From: Viridibacillus sp050278625 | GTDB lineage: Bacteria; Bacillota; Bacilli; Bacillales_A; Planococcaceae | Length of the DNA: 64,000 nt | Direction: 5' to 3' | Assembly: GCF_050278625.1 (NCBI RefSeq) | Contig: NZ_JBNNTI010000011.1 | Coordinates: 33,233 to 97,232, forward strand | Shown: piece by piece, positions 35,306 to 44,739 of the stretch | Position numbering within the stretch: position 1 is the stretch's first letter | Layout: the number at the start of each line of letters is the position of its first letter | Position numbers and translations under genes: made by a program | Notes under the pieces: generated by a model | The model's input: the letters and a program-made list of their open reading frames with translations, nothing else | The model's database searches: none | What the model was told of the DNA's origin: nothing

Positions 35306-37690
35306 TTAGTTGCGAAGTGGTTTTCCTTTCACTAACATATGTTGCATTCTAGCTTGAGATTTCGGCTCTGCAACAAGGCTTAAGAACGCTTCACGCTCTA
35401 AATCTAGTAAGTATTGTTCATCCACCAATGTGCCGTATGGAACTTTGCCACCTGCAATAACATAGGCAAGCTTTTTCGCGATTTTCAAATCATGTTCACT
35501 AATGAAACCTGATTGGTACATCCCTTGGGCACCCAATAATAATGTTGCATAGCCTGTTTCACCTACAACTGGCACCTTCGTTCTAATTGGTGCAGTATAG
35601 CCACCTTCATATAGTGCCAATGCTGCTAGTTTTGCATCATACAGTTGGTGATCAGGGTTAACACTAATACCATCTGCAAAGTTTAAGAAGTTATTTTCTC
35701 TTGCTTCCTCAGCAGATGTTGAAACTTTCGCCATTGCGATAGATTCGAATACTTTGTTTGCAATATTTTGATAATCGATTTGTACTCCATTTGGTAACCC
35801 TTTTAAATGCTTCATGTACAACTCTTTATTACCGCCACCGCCAGGAATTAGACCTACGCCTACTTCCACAAGCCCCATATATGTTTCCATAGTTGCTTGA
35901 ATATGAGCTACTGGTAAACATACTTCCGAACCGCCACCAAGCGTCATCGCAAATGGTGCTGCTACTACTGGCTTTGAACTATACTTAATTTTAGTCATCG
36001 CATCTTGGAAACCACGTATCGTGAAATCTAGTTCGAAAATATTGTCATCTTGGGCTTCCATAAGAATCATCCCTAAATTAGCACCCACGCAGAAGTTCTT
36101 CCCTTGGTTACCAATAACAAGCCCCTTGTAATTTGCTTCTACCTCATCAATAGCGTAGTTAATCATTTGTATAACATCTAATCCAATGGCGTTTGCTTGC
36201 GAATGGAATTCAAGTAATGCAATACCATCACCCATATCGATTAAACTCGCACCTGAATTCGATTTAATAACACCGTGTTTTTTCTTATAACGCTTTAAAT
36301 CGATTGCTTTTTCATTGACTGGTACAAGCTTGTAATCTTCCCCGTCGAAGTAAGCTAACCCATCTTCTAGTTCTTTATAAAAAGTTTCATAGCCTTTTGC
36401 TAGTAATCCTTCTACAAAACTAGGAATCTCTTTACCTTCAGCAGTCATCTTCTCAACTGATTTCTTGACACCTATTGCATCCCAAATTTCGAATGGTCCT
36501 TGTGCCCAACCGAAGCCCCATTTCATGGCATTATCAATTGAAACAATATCATCGGCAATTTCACCGTGAAGTTGCGCTGAGTAAAGTAACGTTGGTGCTA
36601 GCACATTCCACAATAATTCGCCTGTACGGTCATCAGCATAGGTTAACAATTTTACTTTCGCTGCTAATCCTTTTTGCTGCTTTGCCATTTCAGTTGAAGG
36701 TGTGCGGAGTTTCTTCACTGGTTCATATTCAAATGTATCTGTATTTAACTCTAATATTTCTTTTCCTTTTTTAAGGAAGAATCCTTGACCCGACTTTGCT
36801 CCAATCCATCCACTATCAACCATTTTCTGAACATAAGCTGGTACTTCAAATACTTGTTGTTCTTCACCTGTTGTTTGGTCATAGACATTTTTGGCTACGT
36901 GGACGAAAGTATCTAAGCCAACAACATCTAATGTACGAAGTGTTGCTGATTTTGGACGACCGATTAAAGGACCTGTCACAGAATCTACTTCGCCAACCGA
37001 GTAACCACGCTCTTGCATTTCGCGAAGAGTTACGAGCAAGCCATATGTACCAATTCGATTAGCTATGAAATTTGGTGTGTCTTTAGCTAGAACGACACCC
37101 TTTCCTAGTTTATCTTCTCCAAACTCCTTCATAAATGACACTACATTAGGGCAAGTATTCTTCGCCGGAATTACTTCAAGCAGTTTCAAATAACGTGGTG
37201 GATTGAAGAAATGAGTGCCTAGGAAATGCTTTTGGAAGTCCTCAGAACGACCTTCAGCCATTGCATCAATACTAATACCAGATGTGTTTGAACTAATAAT
37301 TGTACCCGGCTTCCGTACTGTATCAATTTTTTCATATAAATTCTTTTTAATTGCCAAATTTTCAACGACAACTTCTATGATCCAATCCACTTCTTTTAGC
37401 TTCTCAAGATCATCTTCAAAATTCCCTACTGATAATAACTCTAAGTTTTTCTTAGTAGTTAACGGTGCAGGTTTTTGTTTTAAAAGCTTTTGTAATGCAG
37501 TTGCTGCAAATCTATTACGAACGACCGGACTGTCTAAAGTAAGCCCCTTCACTTCTTCATCTTTCGTTAATTCCTTTGGCACGATATCAAGCAAAATTGT
37601 TGGAATACCGATATTTGCTAAATGGGCTGCGATTCCCGAACCCATTACCCCCGAACCTAATACAGCTGCCTTCTTAATTTGATAAGCCAT
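35306..37690 (-). CDS. fadN: 3-hydroxyacyl-CoA dehydrogenase/enoyl-CoA hydratase FadN
   Basis: A 794-residue bifunctional enzyme. The NAD-binding Rossmann motif VLGSGVMGSGIAAHLAN opens the dehydrogenase half, and KHFLGTHFFNPP and the C-terminal dehydrogenase domain follow. The crotonase domain is C-terminal (about residues 500-690), with GNQGKNFCVGANL and APFAMTLGGGSEVCL forming the oxyanion hole. This domain order (dehydrogenase first) is that of YusL/FadN. The ATG at 37690 has GGGAGG upstream; an earlier in-frame ATG would put the FadR operator inside the gene. Confidence 0.95.
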   Translation of the reverse strand: MAYQIKKAAVLGSGVMGSGIAAHLANIGIPTILLDIVPKELTKDEEVKGLTLDSPVVRNRFAATALQKLLKQKPAPLTTKKNLELLSVGNFEDDLEKLKEVDWIIEVVVENLAIKKNLYEKIDTVRKPGTIISSNTSGISIDAMAEGRSEDFQKHFLGTHFFNPPRYLKLLEVIPAKNTCPNVVSFMKEFGEDKLGKGVVLAKDTPNFIANRIGTYGLLVTLREMQERGYSVGEVDSVTGPLIGRPKSATLRTLDVVGLDTFVHVAKNVYDQTTGEEQQVFEVPAYVQKMVDSGWIGAKSGQGFFLKKGKEILELNTDTFEYEPVKKLRTPSTEMAKQQKGLAAKVKLLTYADDRTGELLWNVLAPTLLYSAQLHGEIADDIVSIDNAMKWGFGWAQGPFEIWDAIGVKKSVEKMTAEGKEIPSFVEGLLAKGYETFYKELEDGLAYFDGEDYKLVPVNEKAIDLKRYKKKHGVIKSNSGASLIDMGDGIALLEFHSQANAIGLDVIQMINYAIDEVEANYKGLVIGNQGKNFCVGANLGMILMEAQDDNIFELDFTIRGFQDAMTKIKYSSKPVVAAPFAMTLGGGSEVCLPVAHIQATMETYMGLVEVGVGLIPGGGGNKELYMKHLKGLPNGVQIDYQNIANKVFESIAMAKVSTSAEEARENNFLNFADGISVNPDHQLYDAKLAALALYEGGYTAPIRTKVPVVGETGYATLLLGAQGMYQSGFISEHDLKIAKKLAYVIAGGKVPYGTLVDEQYLLDLEREAFLSLVAEPKSQARMQHMLVKGKPLRN

Positions 37691-37716
37691 GAGCAAATCC
37701 TCCCTTTCCCCATTTT

Positions 37717-37734
37717 TGAATGAATGTTCATTCA
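37717..37734. promoter_or_regulatory. FadR operator upstream of fadN
   Basis: TGAATGAATGTTCATTCA is a palindrome that fits the known Bacillus FadR site (TGAATGA-4-TCATTCA). FadR is a TetR repressor released by long-chain acyl-CoA. The site lies 27 bp before the fadN start. Confidence 0.9.
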
Positions 37735-37947
37735 TTTTATGAGTAAAAAAAATAAAACTTCCTTATCTGCTTATAAGTGTAGACTATTTTCTATGTTTTC
37801 GCAATAATCAAATTCACAAAAATACAAAAATATGGATTAAATTTTATATAAATTCCTTTTAGCATGCGATACTCACATTTTTTAAAACAAGTTTCTTTCA
37901 GGGCTCACAAAAAACGTGTACACTATTTCAATAGGAGGGATTTACTT

Positions 37948-38274
37948 ATGAAACCAATTACAACTATCGAACAATTTAATGAAACTACTGCAACAACAAA
38001 ACCTGTGATCGTAAAATTCCACGCTGGATGGTGCCCTGACTGCACACGCATGGATATGTTCATCGATCCTATTATCGAAGAATACAATCAATATGATTGG
38101 TATGAATTAAATCGCGATGAGCTTCCAGAACTTGCTGAAAAGTATGATGTTATGGGAATTCCTAGCTTACTGATCTTCAAAGAGGGCGTAAAATTAGCTC
38201 ACCTTCACAGTGCAAATGCTAAATCACCAGCTCAAGTAACTGAGTTTTTAGAAGCTCAAAAGGAAAAAGCGTAA
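37948..38274 (+). CDS. Thioredoxin family protein
   Basis: A 108-residue thioredoxin fold with a WCPDC active site (about residues 29-33) and the cis-Pro in MGIPSLLIF. The ATG at 37948 has AGGAGGG upstream; an open frame begins 28 codons earlier but without a ribosome site. It probably reduces protein disulfides in the cytosol. It is a monocistronic gene, divergent from fadN and followed by a terminator. Confidence 0.88.
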   Translation: MKPITTIEQFNETTATTKPVIVKFHAGWCPDCTRMDMFIDPIIEEYNQYDWYELNRDELPELAEKYDVMGIPSLLIFKEGVKLAHLHSANAKSPAQVTEFLEAQKEKA

Positions 38275-38290
38275 CATTGTTTAACGGATA

Positions 38291-38335
38291 GACTGTAGAC
38301 AACTCGAAGAATTTCGAGTTTGTCTACAGTCTTTT
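38291..38335 (+). terminator. Terminator after the thioredoxin gene
   Basis: GACTGTAGACAA/TTGTCTACAGTC with an inner ACTCGAA/TTTCGAGT pair, then TTTTTCTTTT. A decayed copy of the right part recurs at about 38540-38578. Confidence 0.9.
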
Positions 38336-38360
38336 TCTTTTAAAAAATAAATAGATAAAA

Positions 38361-38488
38361 CCGTTGATTTCCGCTACGGTGGACGCTTTCCTCGGGCGGG
38401 CGCCAAGTCGCTTCGTCGCTACGCTCCTGCAGGGTCTTGGACTGTCCCGCTTTTCTCGCAGGAGTCGCCACCTTCGCTCCATTCAACT
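38361..38488. repeat. Dispersed repeat copy R3
   Basis: CCGTTGATTTCCGCTACGG ... CTCCTGCAGGGTC ... GGAGTCGCCACCTTCGCTCC, full length. It follows directly after the terminator. Confidence 0.8.
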
Positions 38489-38539
38489 ACACATGTAATA
38501 TAAACAAATCTCTTGAGGCGATGAAAAAATGATGACGAG

Positions 38540-38760
38540 ATCAAGTCGAAGAAATTCGAATTTATCTACGGTCTTTTTAAAAAAAATAGATAAGGCCGTT
38601 GATTTCCGCTACAATGGACGCTTTCCTCGGGCGGGCGCCAAGTCGCTTTGTCGCTAAGCTCCTGCAGGGTCTTGGACTGCAACTGCAGATATAATATAAA
38701 CAAATCTTTTAAAACGATAAAAAATAGTGACAATAAAAAAATCTTGAAAGAAATCAAATT
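38540..38760. repeat. Tandem duplicate of 38293-38530, with repeat copy R4
   Basis: The segment repeats the terminator 3' arm, the dispersed repeat (38596-38685, with about 45 bp missing from its right half) and the ATATAATATAAACAAATCT tail seen after R3. It is a diverged direct duplication. Confidence 0.75.
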
Positions 38761-38779
38761 GAAAATATTGCTTTGTATC

Positions 38780-38945
38780 AACTAGTACCCAAGAACATCT
38801 TAGGGGAAAAATTGAGGATGCGGTGACCAACCTTAAAATGTCTTAAAAAGTATCCATGCAGGAGATGCTTGCCTTTGCTACTGTGAATTTAAAGAAACTC
38901 GTCAATTGTACTTGGCAAGTTCAAAAATGGAAAGCAAGTTAGTGT
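38780..38945 (+). pseudogene. Transposase C-terminal fossil
   Basis: One frame reads MQEMLAFATVNLKKLVNCTWQ at about 38857-38920 and resembles the FAxxNLKK(L/M) C-terminus of IS1182/IS5-type transposases. No upstream part of the gene survives. Confidence 0.45.
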
Positions 38946-39108
38946 CTATCCGCTTTTTCTTGTTCTTATTGTAATATACTATGTATTCTATTCATGAAAA
39001 GTTCTAACAATCACATGCTTACGACGTGCAATAATAATATAAAAAAACAATATTTTTTTCTAATAGACTCATTTATATTCATACATTCTTTTTATGGAGG
39101 CGAATTAT

Positions 39109-39630
39109 ATGCGCATTCAGTTACCTGTAAATGGGCAATCCCAACATGCAGATAACGTGCTTAAAAAATTTCGGAATTCTGCATGTGGACCAACAACCGC
39201 TGCGGTCATGTTGAACTACCTCTTACCTCATGAAACAACAAAAAGCATCAATCAGCTATATAAACAGCTTGGAACGACACCAATGGGCCTTTTTAAATAT
39301 CGCTTCATTCGTAATATGCGAAAATTAGTTGGGCCAGATTGGTCTATTCAAAGCTGTAGCTTACATGATGCTTTGTTTGAATTGCGCGAGGGAAGACCCG
39401 TTGCAATGAAGTTTGATAAATATTTTTCATTTCATTTTTGCTTAAATCCCACATATGCCTATCACTGGGTACCACTCATCGGTTTTGAAGAGGTTGAGAA
39501 TGATGTCATTCTTATTGTTCATGATAATGGTGGACAAAATCGCAGTAGTCAAATACGCGAAATTTCATACAAAGCCAATCAAAAAGTACTTAGCTTTGTA
39601 AAAATGACACCTTTAGCCGATTGGGAATAA
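39109..39630 (+). CDS. Papain-like (C39-type) cysteine protease domain protein
   Basis: A 173-residue single-domain protein. The N-terminal SACGPTTAAVMLNYLL holds the candidate catalytic Cys with its helix. Later, AYHWVPLIGFEE carries the His, and VHDNGG the Asp/Asn, in the order of the peptidase_C39-like fold. No signal peptide, leader-peptide ABC transporter or cargo gene is present, so a bacteriocin-processing role has no support. The ATG at 39109 is set by GGAGG; an ATG 15 bases earlier contains that site. The 3' end overlaps the convergent exonuclease gene by 18 bases. Confidence 0.75.
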   Translation: MRIQLPVNGQSQHADNVLKKFRNSACGPTTAAVMLNYLLPHETTKSINQLYKQLGTTPMGLFKYRFIRNMRKLVGPDWSIQSCSLHDALFELREGRPVAMKFDKYFSFHFCLNPTYAYHWVPLIGFEEVENDVILIVHDNGGQNRSSQIREISYKANQKVLSFVKMTPLADWE

Positions 39631-40500
39631 TGATTTTGCATGGCGTGAAATAAGTGAATAACCATCCAACGTTAATTGATCAAGCTTTTCTTGCGTTAGT
39701 AATGGCAAAGATAAGTCATCAATTGTCGCATGAATTGGCACTTCTGTATGAATTTTTGCTAGTTGATGTGAAAGCTTTAACATCTCTTCATATTCTGTGA
39801 TTTTAGTACGTTGAGCTGGTTTAAGTTCATCAATAGCAGCTAATACACCATCAACTGAACCATATGTTTGAATGAGGTTCAACGCGGTTTTCGGACCTAT
39901 ACCTTTAACACCAGGATAGCCATCACTTGAATCACCCATAAATGCTTTGACATCAGCAAATAATGCAGGTGCAATCGCGTATTCTTCTTCGAAGCGTTGT
40001 ATATCATAGACATTATATTCTGTATAGCCTTTTTTCGTTAAGGCAATTGTGGTTGAAGGATTTAATAACTGTAGTAAATCCTTATCTCCACTTACAACTG
40101 TTATCTTCGCATCGTTCTTCCATTTTTCAACCATTGATCCAATTGTATCGTCTGCTTCCATTCCTACTTCACCAAAGTTTTTCCAACCAATCATTTCCGA
40201 AACGTCCTTCGCCATATCAAATTGTGGTTTCAATTCATCTGGTGGACTCGGACGATTTGCTTTATAGCCATCAAACAAATCGTTACGGAATGTATGCATC
40301 CCCATATCCCAGCATACGGCTATATGTGTTGGTTTCATCATCGATTGCGCAGTCAAAATATGACGAGCAAAACCTTGTACTCCATTTGTCGGAGTACCGT
40401 CTTCTTTTCTAAAAAACTGGTTCATTGGAGCTGTTGCAAAAAAAGAACGGAATAACAGGGCCATTCCATCTACTACTAAAATATGTGGTTGTTCATTCAT
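39613..40500 (-). CDS. ypcP: 5'-3' exonuclease (Pol I N-terminal type), YpcP-like
   Basis: A 295-residue stand-alone 5' nuclease. Acidic metal ligands are seen in LVVDGMALLFRS, GMEADDTIG, VVSGDKDLLQLL and FMGDSSDGYPGVKGIGPKTA, which includes the helix-3-turn DNA-binding element. The family removes RNA primers and 5' flaps beside Pol I. GAGAGGATATATATA precedes the ATG. Confidence 0.93.
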   Translation of the reverse strand: MNEQPHILVVDGMALLFRSFFATAPMNQFFRKEDGTPTNGVQGFARHILTAQSMMKPTHIAVCWDMGMHTFRNDLFDGYKANRPSPPDELKPQFDMAKDVSEMIGWKNFGEVGMEADDTIGSMVEKWKNDAKITVVSGDKDLLQLLNPSTTIALTKKGYTEYNVYDIQRFEEEYAIAPALFADVKAFMGDSSDGYPGVKGIGPKTALNLIQTYGSVDGVLAAIDELKPAQRTKITEYEEMLKLSHQLAKIHTEVPIHATIDDLSLPLLTQEKLDQLTLDGYSLISRHAKSLFPIG

Positions 40501-40835
40501 TATATATATCCTCTCAATCTATTAACTGTTATCTATTAAGCATTCATTATAACAAATATCTTGAGAGAATGATTATGTTGTGCATTCAATAGGTAAAAGG
40601 GAAGAGATAACTAACGAGGAGAAAGACTCTAATTGTATATAATAATGCCACCTAAAACATTTGTGTAGTTCTCTTGCTAGTAGCAACAACTCATTTTCTA
40701 TATTACTAAAAAAAATTAGATCCCCTTATTTGTGTCCTTAAAAATAATCATCTTTGAAAGAACCAATAAATGAACTTCCATTCATCGTTTAATATACCCT
40801 TACCTTTTTCTACTCTATATAGAAGTATTTGTTTA
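40501..40835. other. A/T-rich intergenic region
   Basis: About 335 bases between the ypcP start and the end of the lipoprotein gene. It should hold the ypcP promoter. I see no gene, repeat or strong terminator. Confidence 0.45.
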
Positions 40836-41576
40836 CTATTCAGTAATATTTACAAAATCGACGGATCTCTTTTCCTCACTGTCCAAAATCGCTAGCACTT
40901 TATCTACTTCCTTTGTTAATTCTGGTGCTTTCCCCTGAGAGGCTAAATTAAGATTCCCAAAAGATTTATTAAAGGATAGAAATTGTCTTGTTTTTTCTTT
41001 CCCATTTATTTCTTCAAATAATGTATCATCTACAATTAATAAGATTACATTGGATCCACCACGATATGGAGATAGCCATACATCCCCTTTATATTGAACA
41101 TTCATTTTTTTCTCATCAAATGTTATTTCTTTCAAATCTTTATATTCTTTATTTGCAAATAAGATAGTTTCATCTTTTTTTATTTTTGGTAACGAATCAA
41201 TAGGGACTGAAGATGTGAGCCCCCCATTATTATCTCTTTCACGTATAAGTCCCTTTTTGTCCATTTTTTCAGCAGTTGTTCTGCTTATAAATAGTAAATT
41301 ACTAGGAGTATCCGCCCTAGCATCCCCAAACTCTGTCGGGAGCTTTATGTTGAGCTTGTTATTATCTATGGTCCCTTCTTTCATTTTAAATAGGTCTTGT
41401 GATATTGTTATATCTTTGTATATGTCTATTATAGAATTTCTTGTTTGTTCGTTTATCTCCCCTACCTCTATTGCAAGTCCATTTGCTGGGGAGTTTTTTG
41501 TACCAAATAATGAACATGCTCCTAACATGGTAATCGAAATACCAGCTACTATTAATAATCCAAGTCTTTTTTTCAT
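40836..41576 (-). CDS. Lipoprotein, probably BA_5634 family
   Basis: A 246-residue secreted lipoprotein. A basic N-terminus, hydrophobic segment and LGAC lipobox (Cys21) direct it to the outer face of the membrane. The mature part has no catalytic motif that I recognise; it contains KYKGDVWLSPYRGGSNVILLIVDDTLFEEI, resembling lipoproteins of the BA_5634 type. It is the last gene of a run with DUF418, BceB-like, BceA-like, kinase and regulator genes, so it may serve the ABC transporter, for example in sensing or shielding. That role is inference. Confidence 0.6.
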   Translation of the reverse strand: MKKRLGLLIVAGISITMLGACSLFGTKNSPANGLAIEVGEINEQTRNSIIDIYKDITISQDLFKMKEGTIDNNKLNIKLPTEFGDARADTPSNLLFISRTTAEKMDKKGLIRERDNNGGLTSSVPIDSLPKIKKDETILFANKEYKDLKEITFDEKKMNVQYKGDVWLSPYRGGSNVILLIVDDTLFEEINGKEKTRQFLSFNKSFGNLNLASQGKAPELTKEVDKVLAILDSEEKRSVDFVNITE

Positions 41577-41653
41577 CCTATATTCTCTTTCTTTTCATTA
41601 TTTTTGAATTGAAATATGCTTCTTGTACACCAACATAATCCCAAATTTAATAT

Positions 41654-42622
41654 TTATTCCTGAATATTCTTCATCTTCTTGCCGTATGTTCCTAAGCGCC
41701 ATATCCACTCTAGAGGTCCCATTTTAAAATATTTCAACCATATATTGCTATAAATAATTTGTATAACAATAATGATAAAACTAATAAACAATAAGGTTAG
41801 GGATGAAAGTTGTTCGTTTTTATAGCCATTCAAATAGAAATAAATAAACGATGTGTGTAAAACAAAGTTTGACATGGACATTCGACCATAAGCGGTTAAA
41901 AATGAAAGAGTATTTCTTATAGTGCTACTCATACTTAAAATTATGAAACAAATTATGAAAAATAGACTCATTACTAAGCTTTCTAAATTATTTCTAGATT
42001 CATAGTACTGATATGTTAAAAAACCAAAAATCATTAAACATGTAAAAAGCATTCCCTTAAATCGTTTAATATTGTAAAAAAAGGATATTTGTCCTAAAAA
42101 CATCCCTAAAATAACCATTGAAAACATGCTCAATAAATTCACTAGAGATACAATATGAATAGTGATTGGATCTTCTGCAATCATATATATTCCACGTGTG
42201 AACCAGGTCAATATTGAAATGCTACTAAAAACTAAGATATTAATAATCGGTGGCATGTACTGGAATAAAAATCCTATCAATCCTAAAACGGCGTACATCA
42301 TAAATAGTCCACCTGAAGTTACCCCAATACATGTTAATAGACCTCCGAGTAAAAAAAGTACAACCAAACGACGGATATAAATTAAATTTACTTTTTCGCC
42401 TTTTATCTTCAAACCTGACATAAACAGTGTGGAAGATAAACCAAATAAAAACAGAAACATATAAATAAATTTTGTTTCCATTACATTCCTGATGAAGTCA
42501 TGAATGTAATGGTATAAATCTGTGCTAATCGGTGTGACATTTTGAAATACATTTACAAAGGTAATACCTAGTAACGCAAATCCACGCAGGTAATCCACTA
42601 TTTCAATACGTTCCATTTTCAA
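41654..42622 (-). CDS. DUF418 (YeiB-like) membrane protein
   Basis: A 322-residue polytopic membrane protein. It opens with MKMERIEIVDYLRGFALLGITFVNV, the typical start of DUF418/acyltransferase_3-like proteins, and continues with eight or more hydrophobic segments; the C-terminal GRMSMSNFVLHT and GPLEWIWRLGTYGK are DUF418 marks. The function is unknown; a membrane acyl-transfer activity has been proposed for the superfamily. The frame begins at a TTG (42622) ten bases after GGGAGA; an ATG two codons later is possible. It lies between the ABC permease and lipoprotein genes. Confidence 0.85.
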   Translation of the reverse strand: MKMERIEIVDYLRGFALLGITFVNVFQNVTPISTDLYHYIHDFIRNVMETKFIYMFLFLFGLSSTLFMSGLKIKGEKVNLIYIRRLVVLFLLGGLLTCIGVTSGGLFMMYAVLGLIGFLFQYMPPIINILVFSSISILTWFTRGIYMIAEDPITIHIVSLVNLLSMFSMVILGMFLGQISFFYNIKRFKGMLFTCLMIFGFLTYQYYESRNNLESLVMSLFFIICFIILSMSSTIRNTLSFLTAYGRMSMSNFVLHTSFIYFYLNGYKNEQLSSLTLLFISFIIIVIQIIYSNIWLKYFKMGPLEWIWRLGTYGKKMKNIQE

Positions 42623-42768
42623 TAAAATTTTTCTCCCTTCTCTTATTTTTTATTGATATGAGCTTTAAAAGACATCGATAGCATTTTTTATTAGAATAAA
42701 CCTGAGTATTTTTTGTTTAATATTGAGATTTTCACACCTATATTCTCTTTCTATTTCTCATCTTTGAA

Positions 42769-44739
42769 TTAAAATATTGTTTTATACATTTTTTTCAAGT
42801 ACTGAGCACGAACAAAGTAAAAGTATATAATTTGCATAACTAAGAAACAAATCAATACCATTACGGAACTACCCAAGACTGAAAAATTAGCTAACTTTTG
42901 TAAGGCCATAAAAGCAACCGTACTATGTGTAATCGCTATTGCAATTGGTAAAAAGAATAACAATGCAAGTTGACGTGACACAATTTTCTTTAATTCCGGT
43001 TTGCTTAAACCAACTTTTGCTATCATTTTATATTGCTGCTGATTTCGTTCTAAGTCTGTGTATAATCGGAAATATAAAAAGCTTGCAGCAAACGTAAAGA
43101 AAACAATGCCTATTAATACACTCATGATAGATGCAAGTCCAAACCCTTGCTTCATCGCTATCCATTTAAAAATTAAAGACGAAAATGTATATTGTTCGTT
43201 GTATACTGTAGGCTCATTTATACCTTCATTATCTTTCTGAAAAGTAGCCACAATTTTTTCAGCAACTTTTTTTGTTTTCTCCCAATCTTTCACAATAAAA
43301 CCATTGATAGTGGATTGACCATAGTGACTCTCTGGATCTACAATCATTTGATTATATACAGCGTCCGGTACAATAATTATTGTTTGGGTTGTATCTTGTA
43401 GTTCTTCGGGTTTTAGTATTTTATTTACATGCATATCTTTTTTTATATTTCCATGCAAAAATTGAAACTTAGTTGGGGTTGATTTTGTATTAGCAATTTT
43501 CCCCGAAGGTATGACAAAACTACTATTTTCACCCTTTAAATTTTCTTCTTCAAAACCAAATGCCTCAGCTAGTTTATTATAATCACTTAATTTTATAACG
43601 TTTGATAAGAACATACTGTTATAGAGGGTATCCTGAATTTGTTTTATTGAATAAGTAACCCGTTTGAAATGAAACTCGCCATCATTGAGCTCGCTTTCTA
43701 TTTTTTTTAGATGTTCTTTTTCTAAACGGTTATTATTATAAGACTTATAAGAAAATGCAAAAGGACTATCCGATTCAGCCATGGATGAATTGCCTAACCC
43801 CATACAAGTTCCCACTGCAGTGAAGGCAACGGCAGAAATAATAGTTACCATAAAAAACATTTTTGCATTATCTTTTAATTGATACACTAAATCTGAGATG
43901 GTGAGTATATTTGTTTTCTTAAAGAAAATATTTTCTCTTTTCTTTAATGCACGTAGCACATACACACTGAGCTGCGTAAATAAGAAGTATGTTCCAAGTA
44001 CAACAAAGCTCACCCCTGTCGCCATCATGACTAATACATAATTAATATCCTTGTAATGAATAGCTTTAACACTATGGAACACGGCTGTATATCCTAATCC
44101 GATGCAACTAAGTGCGAATAGAGATAACCAAAGCGATGCTTTTGGTTCAGGCTTTGGTTTTTCTTCTGATTTTATAAGTTCTACAAGTTGATTCACTTTT
44201 ACCATTCGGGAGGTGAAAAGTGAAATTAACAAAAATAGAAAGAAGAAAGCTCCAAATGTTATTCCAATTGCTTTAAAGGGTACGTAAAATGGGAGTCCTT
44301 TATCAATAAGTAACAGACTGTTACTCATAATTAAGATAAACTTAGAGAACGCCAGCCCAATTGTAATTCCTGTTAAAATAGAAACGATGCCAATTATTAT
44401 ATTTTCAATAAATACTAATTTATTCAATTGTGAACGTGACATCCCATGTAGCATTAAAATTCCAAAATCTCTTTTTCTTGTCTTTAAAAATGCACTTACA
44501 GAATATAGGATGAAGAAGAATGAAAAGAAAAATATTAATCCCTGCGATATCTGTAATCCTGATTTTGCAAATGTATTGATTGTTACACTGGTAGCAAGAT
44601 CACCTTGTAAATTAGGATGAAATGCAAGTAATGCATAAGTAAAGAAAATCATAATAGCAAACGTACTACTTAAAAAATGGGCCAAATATGTTCGTTTACT
44701 TCGAATGATGTTATTAATCGCGAACTGTCTAAAAGTCAT
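42769..44739 (-). CDS. BceB-type ABC transporter permease
   Basis: A 656-residue FtsX-domain permease with about ten membrane segments. A large extracytoplasmic region (about residues 310-500) separates TM7 and TM8, as in BceB transporters that detect and relieve peptide antibiotics. The ATG at 44739 has GGAGG at the right distance, while an ATG two codons earlier is too close. It overlaps the ATPase gene by 11 bases. Confidence 0.88.
   Translation of the reverse strand: MTFRQFAINNIIRSKRTYLAHFLSSTFAIMIFFTYALLAFHPNLQGDLATSVTINTFAKSGLQISQGLIFFFSFFFILYSVSAFLKTRKRDFGILMLHGMSRSQLNKLVFIENIIIGIVSILTGITIGLAFSKFILIMSNSLLLIDKGLPFYVPFKAIGITFGAFFFLFLLISLFTSRMVKVNQLVELIKSEEKPKPEPKASLWLSLFALSCIGLGYTAVFHSVKAIHYKDINYVLVMMATGVSFVVLGTYFLFTQLSVYVLRALKKRENIFFKKTNILTISDLVYQLKDNAKMFFMVTIISAVAFTAVGTCMGLGNSSMAESDSPFAFSYKSYNNNRLEKEHLKKIESELNDGEFHFKRVTYSIKQIQDTLYNSMFLSNVIKLSDYNKLAEAFGFEEENLKGENSSFVIPSGKIANTKSTPTKFQFLHGNIKKDMHVNKILKPEELQDTTQTIIIVPDAVYNQMIVDPESHYGQSTINGFIVKDWEKTKKVAEKIVATFQKDNEGINEPTVYNEQYTFSSLIFKWIAMKQGFGLASIMSVLIGIVFFTFAASFLYFRLYTDLERNQQQYKMIAKVGLSKPELKKIVSRQLALLFFLPIAIAITHSTVAFMALQKLANFSVLGSSVMVLICFLVMQIIYFYFVRAQYLKKMYKTIF

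Noticed and set aside
38566..38781. 71-codon minus-strand ORF
   Set aside because: It runs across the diverged dispersed repeat R4 and has no ribosome site or recognisable domain.
39109..39630. Bacteriocin-processing C39 peptidase
   Set aside because: No ABC transporter fusion, leader peptide or bacteriocin gene nearby; only the fold-level call is supported.
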